Below are positions 58,091-64,000 of a stretch of 64,000 bases of DNA, one piece after another. The notes below the pieces were generated by a model, which worked only from the letters and a program-made list of their open reading frames with translations, was not told where the DNA came from and ran no database searches. This stretch comes from Amycolatopsis sp. NBRC 101858 (lineage in GTDB: Bacteria > Actinomycetota > Actinomycetes > Mycobacteriales > Pseudonocardiaceae), in assembly GCF_030269325.1 (NCBI RefSeq), contig NZ_BSTD01000003.1:744001-808000 (forward strand), in the 5' to 3' direction. A program made the translations under genes and the position numbers. Position 1 is the stretch's first letter. Each line of letters opens with the position of its first letter.

Positions 58091-58630
58091 TCACTCGCCC
58101 GTGCTGCCGTCGATCGACTCGCGGATGAGGTCGGCGTGGCCGTTGTGGCGGCAGTACTCCTCGACCATGTGCACCAGGATCCAGCGCAGGCTCGGCGAAG
58201 TGCCGTCCCGCCGCGTGTGCTTGGCCGCCTGGGAAAGGTCGCCGTTCGTCACCGCCTCCGCGTACAGCTCCCGAGACCGCGCCACCGCCCCCTGCCAAAG
58301 TTCGCGAAGCTGCTCCGGAGTGTCTTCCGCAGCGGAATCCCAGTCCCAGTCCGGGTTTTCACGCCAGTCGACGGTGTTCCACGGCTCCGCGGGCTCGCGG
58401 TCGAACAGGACGCAGGAGAACCAGTAGTCCTCCACGTACGCGAGGTGCTTGAGCAGCCCGCCCAGCGTCAAGGTGGACGGCGGGTGCGTCGCGCGCAGGG
58501 CCGCCTCGGCCAGCCCGGCGCACTTCCACGCCAGGGTGTCGCGGTGGAAGTCGAGGAAGCCGAGCAGGATCGCGGCTTCGTCGCCGTCGACGGGCGGCTC
58601 GGTCCGCCCCTGGTCGTCCACTGAGGTCAC
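58091..58630 (-). CDS. DinB-family (DUF664) protein
   Basis: 179 residues. The four-helix-bundle pattern and the three conserved metal-type histidines are seen in LGGLLKHLAYVEDYWF (first His) and WILVHMVEEYCRHNGHADLIRE (second and third). WFSCVLFDREPAEPWNTVDWRENPDWDW is characteristic of the actinobacterial DUF664 group. It is probably a thiol-dependent (mycothiol) transferase by analogy with the DinB superfamily; the substrate is unknown. Divergent from the hydrolase at 58680. Confidence 0.88.
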   Translation of the reverse strand: MTSVDDQGRTEPPVDGDEAAILLGFLDFHRDTLAWKCAGLAEAALRATHPPSTLTLGGLLKHLAYVEDYWFSCVLFDREPAEPWNTVDWRENPDWDWDSAAEDTPEQLRELWQGAVARSRELYAEAVTNGDLSQAAKHTRRDGTSPSLRWILVHMVEEYCRHNGHADLIRESIDGSTGE

Positions 58631-58679
58631 GGACGCCGACTGTACCGAAATTGTCGGACCCCTCCACTAGGTTTCCGGC

Positions 58680-59366
58680 ATGGCTGAATTCGTACTGGTG
58701 GCAGGCGCTTGGCTCGGTTCGTGGGCGTGGGACGACGTGGTCCCGGGGTTGCGCGAAGCGGGCCACGGCGCCCACGCGGTGACGTTGTCCGGCGTCGCCG
58801 AAAAACGCGACGTGCCGGCCGGGCAGCAGCGGCACGTGCAGGACATCGTCGACGTCGTCTCGCAGGGCGACCTGCGGGACGTCGTGGTGGTCGGGCACAG
58901 CTACTCCGGCATCCCGGTCGGGCAGGCGGCCGAGCGGATCGGCGACCGGCTGAACCGCGCGGTGTTCGTCGATTCGAACGTGCCTGCCGACGGGGAGTCC
59001 TTCACCGCCGTCTGGTCCGAGGCACAGGTCGCGGCCCTCACCGAGCGCGGCTTCTGGCCGCCGCTGACCGCGGAAGACTATGCGGGCCAAGGACTTTCGG
59101 ACGCCGAGATCGCCCGGATCGTCGAGGGCTCGACCCCGCACCCGGCCGCGTCGCTCACCGAACCCGCGGTGCTCACACGCCCGCTGGGCGAAATCCCGGC
59201 GACCTACGTCAAGTGCCTGCTCGACGGTGACACGCCCAGCCCGGACGTCGTCAAGCTGCTGGAAAGCGACCGCTGGCAGCTGGTGGAGCTGGACACCGGG
59301 CACTGGCCGATGTTCTCGCGGCCGAAGGAGCTGACCACGATCCTGCTGGAGGCGGCCCAGGGCTGA
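58680..59366 (+). CDS. Alpha/beta hydrolase
   Basis: 228 residues. It begins FVLVAGAWLGSWAWDDVVPGLREAGHGAHAVTLSG, the oxyanion-loop start of the methylesterase/hydroxynitrile-lyase-like group. The nucleophile elbow is VVVGHSYSGIPV (Ser at about 80) and the catalytic His is in LDTGHWPMFSRP. It is likely an esterase for a small aromatic or alkyl ester. It stands alone between the divergent DinB gene and the convergent membrane-protein gene. Confidence 0.88.
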   Translation: MAEFVLVAGAWLGSWAWDDVVPGLREAGHGAHAVTLSGVAEKRDVPAGQQRHVQDIVDVVSQGDLRDVVVVGHSYSGIPVGQAAERIGDRLNRAVFVDSNVPADGESFTAVWSEAQVAALTERGFWPPLTAEDYAGQGLSDAEIARIVEGSTPHPAASLTEPAVLTRPLGEIPATYVKCLLDGDTPSPDVVKLLESDRWQLVELDTGHWPMFSRPKELTTILLEAAQG

Positions 59367-59376
59367 CCGTCGCCGG

Positions 59377-61188
59377 TCACGGCGTCAGGGCGCGCACGTC
59401 CCAGACCCACACCCCGCCGACGAACTCCGCCGGTTTGCGCAGCAGGAGCTCCACAGTGGACTTCAGCGCTTCCTGGTTCTGGCGGGGGCCGACCACCAGC
59501 ACGTCCGCGTTCCAGGCGCGCAGGTCGGTCAGCGCCTGGGTGCGGTCGGCTTCGGTGACGTCCGCGGCCTGGCCCGTCTTCTCCACTTCGGCGAACAGAT
59601 CCGAGGTCGGCAGGGGCACGGCGCCGTAGCGGCCGCGGCGGTCGTCCGGTGAGGTCGGGCCGACGAAGTAGCCCTCGGGCATCGGGTAGCCGAGGCCCGC
59701 GTCGACCTGCCAGTGCAGCGGCTCGGCCTCGCCGGTGCTGGGCAGCGGCACCGGCACGAGCGAGCCGCCGGGGGCGATGTACTGGCGCCAGATCCCGTCG
59801 GCGAAGAAAGGAGGCGAGAGCGGGCGTTCGTGCGTCACCAGCTCCGTCGGCGCGATCGGCAGCAGCACCGCCACCACCGCGCCGATCCAGATCATGCGCA
59901 GCGGGAACGCGGGCTTGCCGTCGAGGGGCTCCGGCTGCTCGGCCGCCGCCGTCCAGACGCGGTGCGTCGCGATCGCCAGGAGCCCGCCGACCACCGGGAT
60001 GCAGCCCATCGCGAGCCGGGATTCGAGCAGCGAGTCCAGCAGCGGCAGCTGCCCCAGCCACTTCCACGGGCCGGGGACGCCGGTGTCGTCGTGCGCCACG
60101 GTGATCTCGATGCCGAGCGAAAGCACGGCCATCACGTACATCGTGATCGCGAGCGCGCGCGAAACGACGTCACGCCACAGCCAGATCGTGAGCACGACCA
60201 TGAGCACGATCAGCGGCCAGCCGAAGAACGCGTTCTCCTCGGTGCGGTTCATCGACACGTCCGCCGCCGCCTCGGGCGCGCCGGCGATCGACTGCGTCGC
60301 GAAGCGCGTGAACGCCGCCGTGTCGTTGCCCGCCGAACCGTGCAGCAGCGAGTGGAAGCTCTGCGGGCCGAAGAACTGCCAGTACAGCGGGAACCCGGCG
60401 ATCAGCAGCGCGACGACCGCGCCGATGCCGATCCCCTTGCCCAGCGGCGCCAGCATGCCGCGGATCTCCGCGCGGTGCGGGATCAGGTACGCGACGGCGA
60501 ACACCACGAACGTGATGGCGAAGATCATCAGCGGCTCTTCGCCCAGCAGGATCTGCCACGCGACGAGCAGCCCGAGCACGATCCCGTTGCGCACCGGGCG
60601 TTCGCCGTGCGCGAGCTGGATCGTCTTGAGCGCGATGAACGGCAGCACGAACAGCACGACGAAGTTCGGGTGCGCGTTGCCGTGCGAGATCATCGGCGGG
60701 GCGAAGCCGCAGAACGCGCCGCCGATCGCGGCCGCGGTGCGGTTCGGCACCAGGTGGCGGGAGAACACCCAGTACCAGCCGGTCGCGGTGCCGGCGAGCC
60801 CGGCGGTGAGCACGATCGCCCACGTCAGCGTCGCGCCGAAGGTCAGCGTGATCGGCGCGAGCGGGATGTTGAGGCCGAACATCGCCGCGTTGGCCGCCAT
60901 GTTGACGCCGAGCGGGTAGTTCTGGAGGTCCGTGGTGAACGGGTTCTGGAAGTGCAGGACGGCCTTCGCGACGACCGTCGAATACCACTCCCACTGGCTC
61001 TGGTCGGCCGCGCCGTTCCAGAGGTAACCGCGCTTGAGGTCGAACCAGAGCCCGTTGTAGAGCAGGATCGTGAAGAGCAGGAACCCGCCGGTGATCGCGG
61101 AGTCCTGCCACGCCCAGCGCTTCGGGCCTTCGGGTGGTTCGGGAGCGGGCGGGACGAGATCGGGGACGGCTTCGGACTTCAAGCTCAC
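59377..61188 (-). CDS. Large polytopic membrane protein (GT-C-like), function unknown
   Basis: 603 residues from GTG 61188, overlapping the serpin stop (GTGA). About 11-12 membrane helices are visible, starting AITGGFLLFTILLYNGLWF and including LTWAIVLTAGLAGTATGWYWVF, FVVLFVLPFIAL, IFAITFVVFAVAYLIP and WPLIVLMVVLTIWLW. The extracytoplasmic loop after helix 1 (GYLWNGAADQSQWEWYSTVVAKAVLHFQNPFTTDLQNYPLGVNMAANAAMFG) has the layout of GT-C glycosyltransferases or YfhO-like proteins. A soluble C-terminal domain of about 150 residues follows. A lipid-linked-sugar transferase role is inference only. Confidence 0.7.
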   Translation of the reverse strand: MSLKSEAVPDLVPPAPEPPEGPKRWAWQDSAITGGFLLFTILLYNGLWFDLKRGYLWNGAADQSQWEWYSTVVAKAVLHFQNPFTTDLQNYPLGVNMAANAAMFGLNIPLAPITLTFGATLTWAIVLTAGLAGTATGWYWVFSRHLVPNRTAAAIGGAFCGFAPPMISHGNAHPNFVVLFVLPFIALKTIQLAHGERPVRNGIVLGLLVAWQILLGEEPLMIFAITFVVFAVAYLIPHRAEIRGMLAPLGKGIGIGAVVALLIAGFPLYWQFFGPQSFHSLLHGSAGNDTAAFTRFATQSIAGAPEAAADVSMNRTEENAFFGWPLIVLMVVLTIWLWRDVVSRALAITMYVMAVLSLGIEITVAHDDTGVPGPWKWLGQLPLLDSLLESRLAMGCIPVVGGLLAIATHRVWTAAAEQPEPLDGKPAFPLRMIWIGAVVAVLLPIAPTELVTHERPLSPPFFADGIWRQYIAPGGSLVPVPLPSTGEAEPLHWQVDAGLGYPMPEGYFVGPTSPDDRRGRYGAVPLPTSDLFAEVEKTGQAADVTEADRTQALTDLRAWNADVLVVGPRQNQEALKSTVELLLRKPAEFVGGVWVWDVRALTP

Positions 61189-62276
61189 GGTTCGACCACC
61201 CTGGCGAGGAAGTGGAGAGCTCCGGTGCCGGCGTGCCGGACCAGCAGCAGGAACGGCCGGTCGACCGTGACGGTGACCGGGTCGTCGATGATCATCGAGG
61301 TGAGGCGCATGGTCAGCGCGGTCGCCGCGGCCCCCTCGAAGCCCTGTTCGTCCACCCGCAGCACGGCCTGGTGCAGCACCTCGGACACGGTCAGCCGCGG
61401 GTCCGGGGAGAGCCCGCTCAGGTCGGCCCGGCCGGTGAACATCGTGGTGACGCCGAGGCCGCGCAGCACGCCGGTGAGCGTGCTGGGGATGTCCAGCGAG
61501 ATCTTCGGCAGCGCGAGCTCGACCGGCTTGAAGGCGATGGCGTCGAGCAGGCTGGTGAGCGTCGGCTGGTCGAGGGCCGCTTCGGCGTCGGCGAGGTCGC
61601 CGTCGGGCAGCAGCACCACGGCCTGCAGGCCGCCCGCCGCGACCAGCTGCACGGCCTGCCAGCCGGCGGCGTGCGCGTAGCCGACGCGTTCGCTGAGCCA
61701 CATGGTCGGGACGTCCCGGGTGCCCGAGGGCGCGTGGAACGGCGCGTCACCGGTGTTCGCCTCGCGGAAGGGCAGCTTCCACGCGGCTTTGAGGTAGAGG
61801 GCGTTGACCAGCACGGCGGCCACGTCCGAGTCGATCGAGCCGGGCGGCAGCAGCTGCGGGATGAGGCCGCGCGTGGTGCGCCCGACATCCTCGTTGATCA
61901 GGGCGCGCGCGGCTTCGGGCTCCTTCTCGAAGGGAGCGCTCGCGACGGCAGCACCCGGCCACCCGGCCAGCTCGGCCTTGAAGGAGTCTTCGAGCGGCAG
62001 CCGGTCGTCGGCCCACAACGTGTTCGAGACGGCCAGCTCGGCTTGCTCGCCCCGGGACTCTTCGACGAGCTGCACGGCTTCCCGCAGCAGGGCGGCCTGC
62101 TCCCCGGGATCGCCGAGCAGGGCGACGAGCTCCTCGCGGGTCTCCCCCCGGGCGGCCAGTGCGGCCAGGGTCAGGGCGCTGGCCACCGAATACGGCGAGA
62201 AACAGGAGTTCCCGCCCTCGGCACCGAGGGCCGCGTGGACGGCGAGGGCGAACCGGAGGTGGCTGTCCGTGGCCAT
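61185..62276 (-). CDS. Serpin-family protease inhibitor
   Basis: 363 residues, full serpin length, starting at ATG 62276 with no signal peptide, so apparently cytoplasmic. Serpin core motifs are NSCFSPYSVASALTLAALAARGETREEL, SNTLWADDRLPL, AAVLVNALYLKAAWKLPF, ALPKISLDIPSTLTGVLRGLGVTTMF and LTVSEVLHQAVLRVDEQGFEGAAATA. The hinge EGAAATA is small-residue rich, as in inhibitory serpins, and the C-terminal VDRPFLLLVRHAGTGALHFLARVVEP is canonical. Its target protease is unknown. Its stop overlaps the start of the downstream polytopic membrane protein, implying a functional link. Confidence 0.93.
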   Translation of the reverse strand: MATDSHLRFALAVHAALGAEGGNSCFSPYSVASALTLAALAARGETREELVALLGDPGEQAALLREAVQLVEESRGEQAELAVSNTLWADDRLPLEDSFKAELAGWPGAAVASAPFEKEPEAARALINEDVGRTTRGLIPQLLPPGSIDSDVAAVLVNALYLKAAWKLPFREANTGDAPFHAPSGTRDVPTMWLSERVGYAHAAGWQAVQLVAAGGLQAVVLLPDGDLADAEAALDQPTLTSLLDAIAFKPVELALPKISLDIPSTLTGVLRGLGVTTMFTGRADLSGLSPDPRLTVSEVLHQAVLRVDEQGFEGAAATALTMRLTSMIIDDPVTVTVDRPFLLLVRHAGTGALHFLARVVEP

Positions 62277-62395
62277 GCGGGCGAGACTACCGGAACGGTT
62301 CACCCTGCCGGGCGGCCACGCGGAACTCCGCCCACGGGTGACAAATCCCCCATGCGGCGGACACCGCCGAATGCCAGCGAACCGGGCCCGGCCCG

Positions 62396-63670
62396 TCAGC
62401 GGTGGTGGCGGGTCACGTGCCAGGAGTACCACGTGTGGGCCTGCGCGTCGGTGAGGGAAGCGACCTGGTCGATCACCACCCGCAGCAACCCCGCGTCGTC
62501 GCGGGCCGCCTTCCAGGCGGGGACGAACAGCGGGTCCAGGGACTCCGGGGCCCGGCGGGCCAGCGCGTGAACGAGCTCCACCAGCAGCTCGCGCTGGCCC
62601 TCCTGCATCGCCAGCCGGCGGCGGTCGCTCATCACGTACCGCAGCGCCAGCGCCTTCAGCAGCGCCACCTCCGCGGCCACCTGCTCGGGGACGCACAGCC
62701 GCGCCCGGTAACGCCCCAGCGGCCCCTCGCCGAACTCCGCGCGGGTGCCCGTGACCGCCGCCGTCGTGAAGCGGCCGACCAGCTCGCTCGTCAGCCGCTT
62801 CAACGCCACCTGCGCGCCCGGGGAACCGTCCGGCTCCGCCGACGTCAGCGCCGCCACCACCGGCAGCGCCAGCAGCTCCGCCGCCGCATCCTCCAAAGTG
62901 GACACCGACTGCGCCGAGAAGTGCTTGGCCGCGGCCTCGGCGACGGCCGCGCGCTCGTCCGGGTGGGCCAGCACGCGCAGCTTGATCCGGCCGGCCAGCA
63001 CCCCGTCTTCGACGTCGTGCACCGAATACGCGACGTCGTCCGCCCAGTCCATGATCTGGGCTTCCAAACACGTCTGCTCGTCCGGCGCCCCGGACCGGAC
63101 CCAGGAGAACACCGGGACGTCGTCGGCGTACACGCCGTACTTCACCTGCCCCGGCTTGCGCGGCCACGGGTACTTCGTGGTCGCGTCCAGGCACGCGCGG
63201 GTCAGGTTGAGCCCCACCGGGTCACCCTCGGCGGAAATCAGCTTCGGCTCCAGCCGGGTGAGGATGCGCAACGTCTGCGCGTTGCCCTCGAAGCCGCCGC
63301 ACGCGGTGGCCACCTCGTCGAGCGCGCGCTCGCCGTTGTGCCCGAACGGCGGGTGCCCGATGTCGTGCGCCAGCCCCGCGGTGTCGACGAGGTCCGGGTC
63401 GGCGCCCAGCTCCTCGGCGATGCCCCGCCCGATCTGCGCGACCTCCAGCGAATGCGTCAGCCGGGTGCGCGGGACGCCGGTGACCTCGGCGCCCTCCCCC
63501 GGCCCGACCACCTGGGTCTTGCCGGCGAGCCGCCGCAGCGCCGCCGAGTGCAGCACGCGGGCCCGGTCGCGGGAGAACGCGCTGCGCCCGTCCGCGCGCG
63601 TGCCGGGCAGCGCCGCGCCCTTGGCCGGTTCCGGCAGCAGGCGGGCGGTGTCGTGCTCGGTGTAGTCCAC
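62396..63670 (-). CDS. dgt: Deoxyguanosinetriphosphate triphosphohydrolase-like HD-domain protein
   Basis: 424 residues. The HD domain is intact: RLTHSLEVAQIGRGIA gives the first His, and AGLAHDIGHPPFGHNGERALDE gives the HD metal pair. SRDRARVLHSAALRRLAGKTQVVGPGEG is the family N-terminal signature; MDWADDVAYSVHDVEDG carries the final metal ligand Asp. It hydrolyses dNTPs to deoxynucleosides and triphosphate. Its usual actinobacterial neighbour dnaG is on the same strand about 10 kb downstream. Confidence 0.93.
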   Translation of the reverse strand: MDYTEHDTARLLPEPAKGAALPGTRADGRSAFSRDRARVLHSAALRRLAGKTQVVGPGEGAEVTGVPRTRLTHSLEVAQIGRGIAEELGADPDLVDTAGLAHDIGHPPFGHNGERALDEVATACGGFEGNAQTLRILTRLEPKLISAEGDPVGLNLTRACLDATTKYPWPRKPGQVKYGVYADDVPVFSWVRSGAPDEQTCLEAQIMDWADDVAYSVHDVEDGVLAGRIKLRVLAHPDERAAVAEAAAKHFSAQSVSTLEDAAAELLALPVVAALTSAEPDGSPGAQVALKRLTSELVGRFTTAAVTGTRAEFGEGPLGRYRARLCVPEQVAAEVALLKALALRYVMSDRRRLAMQEGQRELLVELVHALARRAPESLDPLFVPAWKAARDDAGLLRVVIDQVASLTDAQAHTWYSWHVTRHHR

Positions 63671-63702
63671 CCGACCAGCCTAAACGCGGCCACCGACAGT
63701 TC

Positions 63703-64000
63703 TCAGCCCAGGAACGTGGCGAAGAGATCGTCGGCCGGGGTCTTCGTCAGCCGGTAGTACAGCAGCGCGCCGGTCTCGCGGACGATGTAGCGCACCTGGG
63801 TGACGCGCTCCTGCACGATCGGCCCGCTGTGCGTCGGCGCGGTCCAGGCGTCCAGCCCCAGGTCGTCGGCCATGGTCCGGGCCCGGAACGAGTGCCACGG
63901 GTCGCTGACCAGCACGGCCGTGTGCCAGCCGCGCCCCTGGACCTCGTCCGCGACCGCCCGGAGGCTGCGCAGCGTGTCGCTGCCCTCGCCGACGGCCAGC
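63703..64000 (-). CDS. YdcF/SanA-like (DUF218) protein, 5' end outside the window
   Basis: The C-terminal 98 residues are present: LAVGEGSDTLRSLRAVADEVQGRGWHTAVLVSDPWHSFRARTMADDLGLDAWTAPTHSGP, ending YRLTKTPADDLFATFLG. The GxxSxxT segment and VSDPWHSxRA are conserved in the DUF218/YdcF family, which includes ElyC and SanA of envelope metabolism. The N-terminal part, including any membrane segment, lies beyond the right edge. Confidence 0.85.
   Translation of the reverse strand, partial: LAVGEGSDTLRSLRAVADEVQGRGWHTAVLVSDPWHSFRARTMADDLGLDAWTAPTHSGPIVQERVTQVRYIVRETGALLYYRLTKTPADDLFATFLG

Noticed and set aside
1..64000. CRISPR arrays, intact insertion sequences, rRNA genes, replication origin
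   Set aside because: None seen: no regularly spaced repeats, no transposase or integrase motifs, no rRNA. dnaG alone does not indicate an origin.

Overview
The window is high-GC actinobacterial DNA. Long GC3-rich genes, many GTG starts, four-base start/stop overlaps, GPP34, SCO2322-type and DGPF/ECF-sigma genes and a modular polyketide synthase all point to Pseudonocardiales, most likely an Amycolatopsis-like organism (inference; no search was run).

Left third (1-24.2 kb). A GPP34 gene runs off the left edge, followed by a secreted GH20 hexosaminidase with a small methyltransferase. Then comes a compact specialised-metabolism locus: a stand-alone amino-acid adenylating enzyme coupled to an acyl-CoA-dehydrogenase-type oxidase, a GT1 glycosyltransferase, an ABC exporter pair, a 3409-residue bimodular type I PKS (KS-AT-KR-ACP-KS-AT-DH-ER-KR-ACP) coupled to a second glycosyltransferase, and a divergent three-gene deoxysugar operon (2,3-dehydratase, 3-ketoreductase, 4-ketoreductase). 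There is no loading module, thioesterase, carrier protein or 4,6-dehydratase here, so the pathway must draw on genes elsewhere or is a remnant.

24.2-33.1 kb. Secreted polysaccharide hydrolases (GH64-CBM6 and GH54-CBM42) stand beside two LacI-type operators. They are followed by a PobA-like hydroxylase with an AraC regulator, and an ECF42-type sigma factor coupled to two DGPF proteins.

33.1-48.45 kb. This segment lies between an intact tRNA-Asn (48380-48452, minus strand) and a second copy of that tRNA's 3' end plus its downstream hairpin (33143-33191). Its edges hold broken genes: SurE, a chromate-transporter-like fragment, a cation exchanger and an Mrr-like restriction enzyme. Its core is an intact seven-gene minus-strand operon with a cobalamin riboswitch at its head (46509-46601). 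The operon encodes two secreted or anchored alpha/alpha-toroid proteins, two SCO2322-type proteins that resemble DUF4430, and a complete ECF transporter (S, T and a fused double ATPase). The toroid plus DUF4430-like pairing recalls the two domains of animal intrinsic factor/transcobalamin. I regard this as the most interesting system in the window: a candidate surface corrinoid-capture machine feeding an ECF importer.

48.5-64 kb. Mostly chromosomal genes: a YtxH-like protein, tam, dnaG with a small partner, an ECF41-type sigma factor, CMD-family proteins, an MFS/MarR pair whose start codons share one palindrome, a TetR gene with a tandem operator, glyoxalase and DinB proteins, an alpha/beta hydrolase, a cytoplasmic serpin coupled to a large membrane protein, a dGTPase, and a YdcF-like gene cut by the right edge. 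Convergent gene pairs are often separated by strong bidirectional hairpins.
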